64,000 nucleotides of DNA from contig CM030941.1 in the NCBI GenBank assembly GCA_018136815.1, positions 3,771,608 to 3,835,607 of the forward strand, read 5' to 3'. The notes under the pieces are model-generated. The model saw only the letters and a program-made list of their open reading frames with translations. It had not been told where the DNA came from and did not search any database. Of this stretch, positions 42,812 to 56,000 are shown piece by piece. The position numbers and the translations under genes were made by a program. Position 1 is the stretch's first letter. Every line of letters begins with the position of its first letter. This DNA is from Isochrysis galbana (lineage: Eukaryota; Haptophyta; Isochrysidales; Isochrysidaceae).

Positions 42812-45800
42812 CTATGCCAAAGATCCTAGCCGACCCTTCCCGCGAGGGCTTGGCAGCAGCTTTACTCCCATGCCCGTAGCACTAACTGCAAAGGAATTGC
42901 GATGGCCGCCGCCTTGCGGACGCAAATCCGGAAGACTGGCGCTGACCTTCAACGATCGAAATTCAGCAGGCCCGGAGTCACCACGCACCGTATGTGCAGC
43001 ATGGGTCCTTGCAAATGGCGCATAATTGAGCAAGTCATCCTGGCCGCCGGTGTAGCCGTCGCCCGTCACGGTGCGCAAAAGTAACAAATCGCCTCGGCTA
43101 TGGTTTGCCATTGCTCCAAGTCCTCCACTCGTCCGCGGCCCAGCTCCGGCGGACAAAGCCCCACTTTTACGCGATACCCGAGAAATCTGCGGATCCCATC
43201 CCCTCGGAGCGAACGCTTTGCGGCTTAAATTGCGCCTGCGCCCTCGAGGCGACATGCTCGAGTCCATCTCAAGTGGAGGTAGACTAGCGGTGAGCAGCAC
43301 GGCGGCACGATCTTGTGCACTAAGTGCCTTGGCGGTCCCCAGTGACCCCGCGGGGAGCTGCGATAGCCTTGCGAGCAAGTCGCGGTCGACAGGCTCGTGG
43401 AGCCGCCCTAAGCGATGCGCTGCAGCGGCTGCCGCCGCCTCCGCCGCCTTCGCGCGCGATAGCTCACCGACCCGCTTTGCTTGTGCGTTGCGCAATACTG
43501 TACGAAGCTCCGTCGCGCTCATCGTGTGTGCTGAACGCACCGCTCCTACCGGCCAAGCGTTTGCGCCCGAGTGCAAATCTCGCGTTGCCCTGCTGGGGGC
43601 GGTCCTCGGCAACGGCGATTGCGAGACGGGCATAGATGCCGTGTCTTCTCTCTGGCTAGGGAGCACAATGTTGCTTTCGTCTACCTCAGTCGCCCCGCTT
43701 CTCTCCAATTCGAACTCGAAGATCGCACGTGGGGGCTGGTTAATGTTCCACACGTCAACTTGCCCAAAGAAGCCAATCCGCACGCCGCGGAGCGTCCATA
43801 GCACGACAGACCCATCTGTCGATGCGCTCACGAGCGCCCCGCGCTGATGAATGAGCTCGACGCCCACCACTACGTGCGAGTGAGCGCGCCACGATGCGTG
43901 TTTGACAACGAGCGTCTCATCCCCGGCGTGTGCACTGCGGATCCCTCGTCTTCCGATGGCTGCGACGAGCGCGCTCACAACCCAGACTATTAGTCGGCCC
44001 GCGGAATCCCCCGTCACAATGTGCTCATTGTTCTCGGCGACTGCCAAAGCAGTGAGCGACTCGGAAGGAGCACAGCAGCCACGCACGGCGAACGCGTGTC
44101 CTGTTCCCTCCCCAAAGGGCCGCACATTCCACACCCGCAAGCAGCCGTCGGCACCGCACGAGACGAGCGTTGGGGCGTCGGCGAGTGCATGCGCCTTCGG
44201 GTCGAGGAACGCGAGGCACTCTATTGACTCGTCTGCAGCGGCGGACAGCAGGTTGCCGCTTCCGACGCCGCCATTCGAGCCCTGCGGCGAGGCTAGCCCC
44301 TCGGTGCCGCGCGCTCGCGGCTGAACACCCTCATCCGGCGCGCGGAGCGTCGCTTTGACGCTTCCGGAGATCACGGACCAAATGCGAATTTCCCCGTCGA
44401 ACGCGCCTGTCGCCAATACAGGAGTAGACTCACAATAGGCGACGCTCAAGATATCTGCTGCGTGCCCACGCAGCAGCCGCTCTCCGCCGCTCATCACGTG
44501 GCCGTCTTCCATCTCCCCAACACCGAAGGATGGATCCGGCCATAGCCACAGTTCTCCTGACCATCCCGCGGACGCATAGCACGGATTCGCTCCGTGCTCG
44601 ATGTGCAATAGCGCGGTGACCTCGGCGCGAGGGGGCGGTAGCCCCGAAGAGGGCGCGTAAGAAAGGACATTCAAAAGCTCGCCCGAAGAGAAATTCCACA
44701 AACGCACTGAGCCGTCGCTACAGCCGGTGATGAGTCGGCGGCCAGATCGATCAAAGCGCAACGAGGTGAGTCGAGCGTTGCCCTGGTGCTCAAATCGGAA
44801 CCGCTATTGGAGAAGGGCGGGCGGGCGGGCGTACGGACGTCAGGAGCGCGGGCAACAAACGGAGCCTAGCAACACTGCTGCTCTTGCTTCGGCCTGGGGA
44901 AACAGCTGTGCAAGCCATCGCGCCCAGGTACATATAGCGATTCCTCGTTCAAGGGTGGTCTTCCGAGCCCTTGAATCGACATGAGATAAAAAGCCGGAAA
45001 GGAGGGCAACGCACCTGTGCGCCGGATATCGCGTCCCATACACATATGAGGCCGTTCACGTCAGCGGTAACTACCACGCAAAAATTCGGGCTGTAAAGCA
45101 CGCCCACGATAGGGTACTGATGGCCCAACGGGGATGCTGCAGCGCATTCCGATTTGCTCGCGACCTCAAAGTTCTGAGGCTGCATCCAGATCACAGGTCG
45201 CTTGTCGGCAGTCACGAGCACCTATGGCCCATTCGTAAGCTCGTGAGCTATGCTTCGGCCACTATCGCTCACGCGCACGGTCATGTGCACAAAAAGGGGC
45301 GAAGGGGAAAGATGCGCAAGGAACGGAAAGGTGTGTCGGTGGTGGATGCGAGCTTAGCCCTTCTTGCCTGGTGAGCAGCATCGTAGAGGATTGCGGTAGG
45401 CTTCTCGAGGGCGTCGGGACGAAGAGCCATGACGTGTACGCGCGCCAGCGTTGCAAAGTCCCAGGTGCGCATTTCGCCTGAGGTGTCGAGTGAAATGAGC
45501 AGGTCGCTTTTGCGGTCGTACGCCAGCTGCGAAACGTTGGCGTTGTGACCCTCAAGGGATTTGAGCAAATCCGCGGAGTCGAGGCTCCAAACAAAGACTT
45601 GGCGGCCGAGACCGCACGAGGCCAGCTGGTGCCTGCCGTGGGTGACGCCGTGGATGAAGTGATGGACACCCTTGTGATTGGGAGTCATCAGTCTTTGTGT
45701 AGCACTGAAAAACTCTCGCCTTAGGACTACCGCAGACTTTGCGCTTGCGTTCCTACTCTCCCCGAGACGCGCGACGCGCGTTGGCTCGAAGGAGGCGGGT

Positions 45801-47075
45801 ATTTGGACACTTGTCATTTGGATTGAGGCGTCCAGTGAAGCAGTAATCAAAGTTTTGAATGGCGCAACAAAGTGAATCTGATGGCGAGTGAGACGTGATG
45901 AGCACATAGTGAGCAGGGCGAGCAATGAAGGAGGCTGTCGTCAGCAACACCGCCGCGGGTTTTCCGAGCGGAGGTGCATTGGTATAGCGGCAGAGGATGT
46001 GCAGGAATCGTACACAGACCTGGGTGACCCAATCACTGTGGGGGGAGAGTGTCGCCAGCTTGCAGAGCTCAAGAGTCTCCTGCGTCAGCGCCCGAGGCTC
46101 CGAATCTCGCTTGATCTGCAACACCGGGGAGGACGGGAATTGGTGCAACACCCGAGGAGGGGCCCAAGTTGAGCGCTTCGTGGTGGCGACTAGACTGGCC
46201 CTCACCTGCTGCGCACGATCTAGCTCTTTCCAGAACCGTTCGACGAGGCGGTTAATGTCGTAAATGTGAACCTTACCAGCGACGTCGCCAACCGCGAAGC
46301 ATGGCAGGGTGTCGCGAACGAGGGCAAAGCTCGCTAGAGCAATGGGGATGTCACACATGCACATGCGTCCGTAAATGCCCCACCTGCCTGGCGTGGGCAG
46401 GTCGGAAAGCTCGTAGAAGCTGACCATCCGGTCAGCTGTGGCGACTGCAAGCTTCGCAAACGACTGAGGCAGCTGGTTAACGGCGTTGACGGCCACCTCT
46501 TGCCGATCAGACAGGCGTCGCGTGCCCTCTAGCCGGAGCGTGCTGACATTCCAAATCCGCATTGTCCCATCGTGGGAAGTGCTCACGTATGCCGAGCAGC
46601 GAGGCACGTAGGTCAAGGAGTAAGCCGGCTGGCTATGCACGCCAGTGATCGGAGGTGGCTTCTGGTCGAGCCGCGTGTATCGCGTCGCCTCGATCTGGTC
46701 GCGCAGCGGCTCGAAGCGGAAGTTCTGCTGTTGCAGCACGTAGCTGAGCACCTCATCCCAGGTGACCGAGCCATCAGAGTTGCAGTCGATCTTCATGAAG
46801 AGCTGGCTCAGCTTGTCCTTATCTTCCCCCGTGATTGCGTGGATTTCGTCTACGAACTCACGCGGCGAGAGGCGCCGGTCCATGAGTTTGCCATCTCTCG
46901 TCTCCTCGAAGAGCGCTTTAGCCGCAAACAGGTTGGGCAGGCTGGGCTCATCGAGGAAGCCGCCGGCGCTGGCCGTGAAGCGCGAGTCGGCCGATTTCTC
47001 GCACGTGCTGCCGGTCGCGCCGCCCTCTCGACCAGCCTGCACCGCCCCCCGCAGAGAAGGCTCCCTTTCTTCCAT
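42812..47075 (-). CDS. WDR49/WDR64-like EF-hand and WD40 protein, probably ciliary
   Basis: Predicted 1247 residues; minus-strand exons 47075-46020, 45877-45368, 45221-45015 and 44782-42812, all phase 0. An EF-hand calcium loop DCNSDGSVTWDE spans residues 97-108. The chain of WD40 repeats that follows includes TSHDGTMRIWNV, TADRMVSFYEL, SCGLGRQVFVWS, SLDTSGEMRTWD, TADVNGLICVWD, TGCSDGSVRLWN, TGAFDGEIRIWS, SCGADGCLRVWN and SASTDGSVVLWT. A single EF-hand before a double WD40 propeller is the architecture of WDR49/WDR64 (CFAP337-type) axonemal proteins. The last 300 or so residues are Ala/Arg/Ser-rich without repeats. Intron 2 (45222-45367) starts with GC. A flagellated alga fits, but the flagellar role is inferred from the family. 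Confidence 0.87.
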
Positions 47076-47670
47076 CCCTCCCCCCCCCCCCTCTCCCCCT
47101 TCTTCCCCCTTTGACGTGACGCCCTCCCGATGGCAAAAGAGGGAGGAAAGAAACGGTTTCTTTCGCGGCAGATGGCCCTGTAGGAGATATGTGATAGAAG
47201 AGGACCAAAATAGTGACGGGCGAGAGGAGTGTGAGTCGGATTATTCGAGGATTCGAGGGGAGGCGTCAGAGTTTTCTTGTTGTGGGAGTATAACCGTAGT
47301 GCTGTGGGACCGGAGCCCCTACCCCGCGGCGCACGGCCCGTCGGAATTACAGTCGGCTCGGACTCGGACTTGGATGACGCGGCGGTGCTCAAGGGGCGCG
47401 GAGCGCGGAGAGAGTGGCGCTGAGCCTTGGGTGGCTCCGGACCGAGGGGGCAGCGTGGGTGTGTCGGCACGTGCTCGTGAACTCCGCAACGACGGAGATT
47501 CGACTCGGGGTGCAATCTCGCCGATTTCGACGGAATGGACGCCAGGAACAGGGTTGACAAGTGAGATAGGGCGGGAGGGCATCGGCCCGAATGTGAAACC
47601 CCTCGCCGCCGGAGTCGACGACGAGGAGACGAGGACGAAGGGAAGCTTTGGGACGGCGGCATAGGGATTG
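47076..47670. other. Upstream region of the WD-repeat gene
   Basis: Directly upstream of the start codon is a C/T-rich tract (about 47068-47115 on the plus strand, so G/A on the coding strand). The rest shows no supported gene; overlapping open frames on both strands carry no motif. Confidence 0.5.
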
Positions 47671-47676
47671 TGGCCC

Positions 47677-47720
47677 TGAACATGTTCACCTCTGAACATG
47701 TTCACATTTGAACATGTTCA
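47677..47720. promoter_or_regulatory. Three phased TGAACATGTTCA palindromes
   Basis: The perfect 12-base palindrome TGAACATGTTCA occurs at 47677-47688, 47693-47704 and 47709-47720, an exact 16-base period with 4-base spacers. Degenerate CTGAACAAGTTGG words continue to about 47835. It looks like an array of binding sites for a dimeric protein about 600 bases upstream of the WD-repeat gene; function is inference. Confidence 0.6.
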
Positions 47721-47841
47721 CCTCTGGCCTGCACAAGTTGACTCCACACTGAACAAGTTGGCCTCCCCCCTGAACAAAAGTTGGTTCCACCCACCACCCA
47801 CTATATAAGTTGGTTCTAACCTGAACAAGTTGGGACCGAGA

Positions 47842-47945
47842 AAATCCCCCGAGAGCTATCGGGAGATTGCTCCTGGGGGGTGCCGTAAGCGGATCTCCCA
47901 GTAGCTATCGGGGGGAGAGGAAATCCCCCGAGAGCAAACGGGCCT
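47842..47945. repeat. Inverted and direct repeats built on CCCCCGAGAGC
   Basis: AAATCCCCCGAGAGC occurs at the left and right ends, and AGCTATCGGG occurs twice between them. The segment GGAGATTGCTCC is itself a short palindrome. The stretch could fold extensively; no function is assigned. Confidence 0.6.
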
Positions 47946-48542
47946 TTCCTTGCAAGCGTCTGTCATGTTGCGTTATAACCGCAACAAGCGCGAGGGAGAG
48001 CAGAAGCGGTAGCTAATGTGTGCTCCTGTGCTGATATGGTCTGCTAATGGGTAATAATGGGTATGCAACTTGTTGCTAAGGTACTCATAACGTGGATAGG
48101 TCTCACTCAAGTTCAAGCATCAAGTACTCTTATTGTTTATTAGTCATTAGTTGCTTATTCGGCGCGCCGGTGCGCCGGTTTTAAGAGTTAGAACATAGCA
48201 TATTTTCGACATATTTGGGCCGAGAATAAAAATTTCTTCCAACTGGGAAGGTGCTGGTCCGAAGTTTTTTCTTCAGTGAAGGTGCAGGTGAAGGTGAGAG
48301 TGCAGGAACTGCAGGTGCAGGTGAAGACACGGTGATGTCGAGTCGAGCGGAGCCGGAGGGCTCTGAGCCACTCCGTCGCGAGCAGCACCGGCGGCTAGCG
48401 CGGCGCTTTGGCCCTCCTCCCCACCGGGAGTCGGGTGAATGAAATTCTGGACTGGGTCGGGCAACCCCATTTGGGTGTCTGGACGGGGAACGAACGGCGA
48501 ACGAAGGGCTGTGGGGCGGCGAGGCGCTCCTAGCGGCCCTAG
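47946..48542. other. Spacer up to the retrotransposon LTR
   Basis: AT-rich to about 48250, then GC-rich. A tetrad of GCAGGTGAAGGTG-type words (48270-48330) is present. No gene is supported. The last five bases, CCTAG (48538-48542), are the expected target duplication of the LTR element. Confidence 0.45.
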
Positions 48543-49873
48543 TGTGATGGGTTGTAAGAGATTGTTAGACCTACAAAGAACTCTTCCCTCAGGGAGGGAG
48601 CCTAAGCTGCTTGAGTGCAGCGACGTAGCGAACAACGACGGACAACGAAGCTGAGAACAACAGGATACACCGACTCACGAACACACCGGAATCATTCACC
48701 CAAACCAAGCAAATTATCAAGCAACCGCGACCCCAAATCACCGATAACTCAAACACGTCGCGAGAGACGGAGAGAGAGAGCGAGAGAGAGAGAGACTCCA
48801 CAGCGACGGCCGGAGCGTGTCTCCGTTGTAACTTCCCACGTAGCGGAGAGTCCGAAGGGGAGCGTCCTGTCGCGCGACCACGGCGATCACTTTGGATACA
48901 GATCGCAACGAGATATCTTCACGACAGAGGAAATCTTGCCGTTGAGCGTGAACCTTCTAGACGCTTCTAACGAACAACCCTGAGTAGCAACCAAGGGGAA
49001 GAAACACCAAAGGGGCCAAGGGCTTGCATGTAACTTGCATCAAGGGGAAAGATTCCCTCACCTAGGAAGCGAACCTACACCGGTCTCCAAGGGGAGATGG
49101 CAAATTAAACCTCAAATCTCGAGCGGATAGAGCAACCGACTCGCTCGCCAAACACCTTGACCGAGAAGAAAGAAGCAAGGACCTACAAGCCAAGGGTAGC
49201 GGACCTAGGGAATGTGAGAGGAAATTTCCGAACGCCAAGACGAACGCCAAACGCCGAACGCGGGGATTCAACGAAACCCTAACCAGGCCAAGCAGAACCT
49301 ACGAAGAACAGGCCTGGACAACAACGAAAGTCAGCAGGTCCCAAGAAAGAACCGGAACCCAACAAGAAACAACAAGCCTTGCAAGAAGCTAAACAAGCCT
49401 TCACAAGGTAACCCGAGAGCCTGAGACAAGCGCGCAGCGAGCAACAGGCGACCTGGCTCCTTTAGGTAAAGATTACCCGAAAGGAGGAAACCTGGAATCT
49501 AGACCTGACAAACAGGCTAGAAGGAACGAAACGAGAACTCGAATTCTAGATCGCTAGGGACGAACCCTACCAACCTAGATGTACCTGAGCTTCACCGTGT
49601 GGCCGCACGGCGAAGGACCTGGAAACAAGAGCCTGGAAATCGCATCATCTAGGATGAATGCGACACCCCCCGACTAAGATCGAGACGTCTCCCGATGTCG
49701 AGCGGTGAACCTGGAAACAGAGACCTGGAACCTGGAACTTGGGCTGACCAGAGGTCAGAATCGGAACAAGAAGCAACGGAACATAGCGAGCGAAACGTGG
49801 AGACAAGAACACCCTTTGGATCCAAAGCGAGCACGAAATCGGCGGCTTAGCGCGGCGGCCTCTTTCGTACGCA
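48543..49873 (-). repeat. 3' long terminal repeat of the Ty3/Gypsy element (predicted)
   Basis: On the minus strand the sequence runs from TGCGTACGAAAG to ACCCATCACA, giving TG...CA ends over about 1331 bases. It starts directly after a purine-rich tract downstream of the pol stop and contains no coding frame. The partner LTR is beyond the right edge, so the limits rest only on the termini and the purine tract. Confidence 0.55.
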
Positions 49874-49898
49874 CTGCCCCACCCACTTCTCCCTTTTA
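49874..49898 (-). promoter_or_regulatory. Polypurine tract for plus-strand priming
   Basis: On the minus strand AAAAGGGAGAAGTGGGTGGGG lies about 145 bases after the pol stop and abuts the proposed LTR start, the usual place of the primer for second-strand synthesis. Confidence 0.6.
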
Positions 49899-50042
49899 CA
49901 GGAGCTTTGCTCGGGTGTTGCGCCGGGTGTAGAGCGCAGGCAGCACGCGTTCATCACCTCCATGATTCGCTCTTGAACTCGGAGCCCTAGCCGAGGCGTG
50001 GGGCTAGCCTAGAGGGACGGGTCCCTTACCCAAGACATGGGA

Positions 50043-53000
50043 TCAACGAGAATGGAGCCTGGATCGAGTGCGCGAAGACGGCGCATCGAGAACGAGAGGA
50101 AGAGGAGTATCCCTGGCTGACGAAGAAGTTGCTTCCGGGGACTCAACATCTTCTGGACAAGTCTCCTCGACGGAGCGATCATAATCATCAAGCAAATCAG
50201 AACAACGACGGAGCAACTCGGAACGAGGCTCCCAGGTGGCTTCTCGAATAGAATAGCCACGCCACTTCACGAGGTACTCGATAGAATCGCCATGGCTACG
50301 ACGATCGAGCAACTTTTCAACGATGTACTCGTCGTCAGCCAGCGGCTCTTCATCAACGAAAGTATGATACGGCCGGAGGTTCGAGATATGCACCTCCTCC
50401 TTGACTAACCGGTTCTCCAAATCACGGAGTCGGTACCTAGTGTCGGACAGAGCCTCTACGACGCGGTAGGGACCCGAGTAGATGAATTGCAACTTGTTGG
50501 CATGGCCTGGTAATCGCATGCAGACGCGATCCCCAGGTTCGAAACGAGCTGGTCTTTGAGACTTGATGGTAGCGTCACGGACTGACTCAGCCTGAGCGGC
50601 TAGGGTAGCCTCGAGAGCGCTGGACCAAGAGAGGCGGAGGCTCGCATTGAGCCTGGATGCGTACGAGCGAACGTCGGCGGACGCCGCCTCGAGAGCAGTT
50701 GGCGAAACAGACTTCGGATCAGAGAGTTGAGCGGGCAGACGCAGCTCACGCCCAAAGATCAAAGACGCTGGAGACCGGGAGGTAACACGACCGGAAGAAG
50801 CCCTCAACGAGAGGAGTAGGAACGGCAAATGGTCGACCCAATGACCGCCACCCTCGTTCGAGGCGCGCATCAAACGAATGAGCGTTTGCTGAGCGCGTTC
50901 GACGAAGCCTACACCCTCATGTCGGTACGGCTCTGTACTCGACAAATCAGTCCCGGTGAGCTCCAGAATACGCGAAACAAGAACCGAACATAGATTCGAA
51001 CCGGCGTCGGTTCGAAGCTGCCTAGGGACTCCATAACGCGTCACAATCAAGCGGATGAACATGTCCAAGGCCATCTCCGACGAGGGATCCCCATTCGACG
51101 GCTCAGCCTCAATCCATCGAGTGAGCGAGTCGATGAAGACGACCAGCTTGTCGTAACCCGAGACTCCAGGCACGAAGTTGTGAGTGGGAGCCAGTGAGAG
51201 CACGTCGCAGTAGACCACATCAAAGGGGTAGGTACCCACGGAGAGACCGGAGGGCGACGCTAGAGCCCTAGGTAGCGGCTTGGCGAGGGTGCACTCGTGG
51301 CATTCCCGGACGTAGGATGCAACGTCGGAAGACATGCCCGGCCAGTATACCCGAGTACGAAGAAGACCGGACATACGAGAAACTCCAAGGTGACCGGAGC
51401 GATCGTGGTAGGCAAAAAGGTAGCGAGACCGCAACGAGGGCGGAACATAGAGCACTAGCGAGTCCGGGTCGGTGGAGTCAGGAACGGTGCGATAGTAGAC
51501 GAGCCCATCGTGAACGACGAAACGGCGAAACATCTTGGATGGCTGAGCGGGAGCGGGAGCGGGAGCGACAGGACTGGAACACGAATCATCTTCGACAATG
51601 GGGCCTGAGGCGGCGGCTGGCGGAGGCGACCCTTGGCCTGATGGCTCGTGGTTGGCCGTCTCTCCTGAGCCCAGGAGTGGCTCTACGAACGGATCTTCCG
51701 CCAGGGCCGCTTTCATCTCTTCGGAAGTCGGCGTACGCGGGGCCAAATAACTGGACTGGATGGCGGGCCCGGAATCGGAGGCTCGACGACGAGATCGATC
51801 CAAAGCTTGAAGCCCTCGCGCCGTAGCTACGGAGCGCGTGATGGCAGCCACCGGATGAGACCGTTCATGCTCGGCTAGAGACTCTGAGCTAGGCTCACGT
51901 ACCGCTAGCGGCGCTGGGCCGGCGAGTGGTTCATCTTCGTGTTCCGGCTCCAGGGATGCTAGCCGGGACAGCCCGTCAGCATCCTGATGAACAGCTCCTG
52001 GTTTATGTTCGACATCGAACCGGTACTCAGCCAACTTGAGAGCCCACCGAGTCAGCCGAGAGGCTGGCCCACCGGCTACTTGATCCTTCATGGTATGCAG
52101 CCATCGCAGCGCAGAGTGGTCAACGACTAACTTGAACCGACGCCCCCAAAGGTAGGGTCGCCAATTTCGGATTGATTCCAGGGCAGCCAAGAGCTCAATC
52201 TCGGTCACCGTCCAATGGCGTTCGGCCGAGGTGAGACTGCGAGCGTAATACCCAACGACTCGTTCACGGTTATCGTCTCCTAGCTGCGAGAGGATGCCGG
52301 CGATACCCAACTTGCTAGCCCCATCGGTCTTGACGATGAAGGGCCGATCATCCCTGGGTGGAGTCAAGACGGGCTCCGAAGTGATCGCTGTCTTGAGCTC
52401 TTGGATAGCTCGGCGACACTCCTCGGACTGGGACTCCTTTGCCACGTCGCAGCCCTTCCGCGTGAGGGCAGTGAGAGGAGCAGCCTTAGCGGCGAATTGG
52501 CGAATGAATCGACGATAGTAGGAGCAAAGGCCGAGGAAAGATCGAACCGCTTCCAAGGAGTTGATGGATGACGGGTCGATGTCGGCGACAGCTGCGACCT
52601 TCTTCGGGTCCATCTTGAGACCTTCCCTCGAGACAACGTGACCGAGGTACTCCGTAGAGGTGGCAAAGAAGACACACTTGGACATCTTGCAGGTCAGACC
52701 GGCCCACTCTAGCCGTTCGAGAACGAGGTCTAGCCGGTGAAGCATTTGCTCGAACGAAGCCTGTGCCCTGGCCTCTTCGGAAGGACCCACGCCCGTTGAC
52801 CAGATGCCCACATCATCGAGGTAAGGCATGCAGATCTCCCACGCTAGCGCACCGAGAACGATGTCCATCAAGCGGCACATGTAGGAGGGACCTGATTGGA
52901 TGCCGAACGGTAGAAAGTTGAACTCGTATTTGCCGCGGTGGGTAGTGAAAGCGGTGATATGTTTGTGCGATTCTTTGATCGGGATGCCCCAAAAACCAGA

Positions 53001-56000
53001 GGCTAAATCGAGAGTACATAAGAAGAGAGAACTGAGCGGCCCTTGGCCGGACGCTAGCCTATCGATAGCCTCCACAATGAGGGGTAGAGGGCTATCCTCG
53101 ACGCGTAGCTTGGCGTTCGTGTCGCGGTAGTCCACGCAGAATCGAACGGAGCCATCTTTCTTGCTGACCAGGACTACTCGGGAAGCCCAAGCCGAATTTG
53201 ACTTGCGAATAATGCCGGCGGCTTCCATCTTGGCTACCTCCTCTTCTATGATGAGCTCGCCTGCGCGGCCCACTCTAGACGGAGCGTGCCGGTGAGGAAC
53301 AGCGCCGGGGTTGAGTGGCAACTCCACCTCGAGAACGTGCGTATGGTTTGGAGCCCCCGGGTGCAACGCGAAAGCTTTGATGCGCCGGGCCAAGAGTTGG
53401 CGTACTTCTTCTCGTTGATCGTCGGAAAGAAGCCGGTCTGGATCGATGGTGGCTGAGTCGAGTAGAGATCGTTGCTCCTCGCTCAGCGCGGTGACAGGGT
53501 CACCATCCCCCTCGCTTCCAGTCGGAGTCCAGCCCCGGTGCAACTTGAAACGCACCTGGAGCGAAGCTATCGGATGCAGAGACGGCAGGGTCAGCGCATT
53601 GACCCCGGTGTGGACGATCGTCACCGCGATGCGATGATCTTCCGTGGGCGTGACCACCGTGGGCATTACGAGAGGAGACGAATCGAGAGCCTCGCGATTT
53701 GGTAGGCGGTCGACCAGCATCGCGCAGTCCGAATGATCTCGGAGAGCTAGCGGAACCCTGACCCAGATGGTTGCGCGGTGGAAGGCAGGAATCGTCACCG
53801 CTTGCTCCGTGTAGAGAAGATATTCGGACGAGGTAGACGCCGGAGCTTTGGCCGCAAACTCGTCGGCAGACTCAAAGAGAGGTGTATAGAGTGGCTGTCT
53901 AGCATCAGCAGCAGCCTCACCCTCCGATCCGGCCGGGATCTCTCGTGTTGCCGTCGACCTCTCCAGAAAGTCGACAGTCAGCGGCTGACCGGGTGACATC
54001 GAGATAGCTCCGACGAAGCCGGCGTCCGCGACTGGGGGCGGCGCCGTGGAAACTCTGACTACACATTCGGAAAGGACTCTTGAAGAATCTTCTGAATCGC
54101 CAGAGGCCGGACGGAGGCGGAGGCTTCCTTCCGAGCTCGCGGCGTCGAGAGAAATGGTAGCGGAGTGGGCGGCCAAAAAATCGTTCCCGAGCAGAAGCAT
54201 CGCGTTTCCTTCGATGACCGCGAACGAATGACGGAAGAGGCGACCGGACAAGGAGAAGACGAGGCTAGCCCGGCCCCTAGTGATGAGAGGAAGGCCGTCC
54301 GGCCCATGTAGGTTGGGGACGGTAGCGTCCGATACGCGTTCGACGCAAGCGTCTTCAGGTAGTCGATCGAGAAGAGCAGTGGTGATTACTGACGGGCCCG
54401 CTCCAGTGTCAGCCAGGGTGCTGTTCACCGTGAGGGCAACGTCCGGGAGAACGAACCCTTGAGCTGCGCGGTCGCCATCGGCACGGCAGACCACGAGATC
54501 GCGGACATAGAGGCAGTGACGAGGGTAGAGCGGCGGCGGAGTGTCCGCGATAGATTCCACCGGAAGTGAGGTTCCGGCTCCGGGTGACAGGGTGGTTGGA
54601 TTGGAGGCTAGCCTGGACGGAGAAGATTCATCGACGTGGGGCACTCGCTCGATAGCGGCGGCCACCGTCTGCGGCACGAATGGTATCGAGGAGCGTGGGG
54701 ATGCCTTTGCTGAACTAGAGGGGTTAGGCACGCCATCATAGCCTAGCCCTCGACGGTCCGTCGGATGCCGAGGTTGATCCATTTGGCGTGACCATTCCTT
54801 CTCCAGGGACTTCTGCAAGTCTGTCTTCGGAAGCTTCGACAACTCGGAAAATCCGGCCGCACTGAGGCCCCTAGCGGTAGCCCCATCGCAATACAGTGCC
54901 CGTGGAGTATCCTCTCCTTCGGCGGCGTCGGAGGGCTTGGTCTCGAGGGTCTGCATGCTCCGGTGTTCTGGCATCTCGGGCGTGTCATCTTCTCCCGAGT
55001 CGGGCCCGACATCCCAGGTTTCGAGTGGCCTTTCGGCTACGAACGAATTGGTCAGTTCGGCCACTCCCTCGTCGCCAGCCGTGAAGGAGGCGCTCGGAGA
55101 TAGTGCATTGATGCCTTGAGAGCCCAGTCGAGACAAGATGGGAGGTTCCGACGGCTCCGCAGCTGCCGCTTGCTCAGCGATTTCTTGGGCGATGGAAGGC
55201 GTGACATCCTGCCACCGATGGACCCCCGAAATTACATCACGGTCGAAGACCTGCCACTTGCTGCGGCGCTTCTTCACCGTGTTTGGAGGGCCTGGCGTTG
55301 TAGAGCGGTCCTCTATGGGCCACTCCCACGGCAGGAAGCGGTCTCCTTCCGCCTCGGCCTCGTCTTGCGATACGTTTGTTTCCGAGTCCTCCTGATGAAG
55401 CAGGCGAGAAGCATCGGCAACGGGGCCTGCGTCCGGGATCACGACAACCGAATCAGACACTGGCGAACCGCTGGGAGGCGTGAGGTGAGAGCTAGAAGCT
55501 GCTTCGCCTCTCCCCTCCATGAAACGAGCCAGAGCCGTCCTCGGCTCAGCCAGCTCGAAACCGGTCGAGCAAAGCGAAGGGCGTTCTCTCAAGCTGGCAG
55601 CTGCTTGGGAAATTGCCCAGTCCACCGTGAAGTCGAGCGAACGCGACGCCTTGGCTTCGCGCGCATAACGGCGCAAGACCGGCATCCACTGGGCCGCCAT
55701 TGCACCGGCAATGCCCACATAGGTGCGGCTGCGAAGGGCGCCACGGTGGGGCGACGGCGATAGATCCGCCATAGCGGATAGACGTCCCTCGACAATCTTC
55801 GAAGGCTGCAAGGACGGGAGTGAAGCCGTCAGGTACAGGCCAGTTGCTTTTTGATGGCCCGTGCCGTGCTGCCACGGCTGCACAAACTGCCGCGGTCGCA
55901 ACCCCCCGACTAAGGCAGAGGCTTCCGCGTGCATTCGAGGATTTTCGACGGCAACGAAAGGCGCGTCGGCGCTTGCCATGGCGAGGAAGACTCTAGCGGC

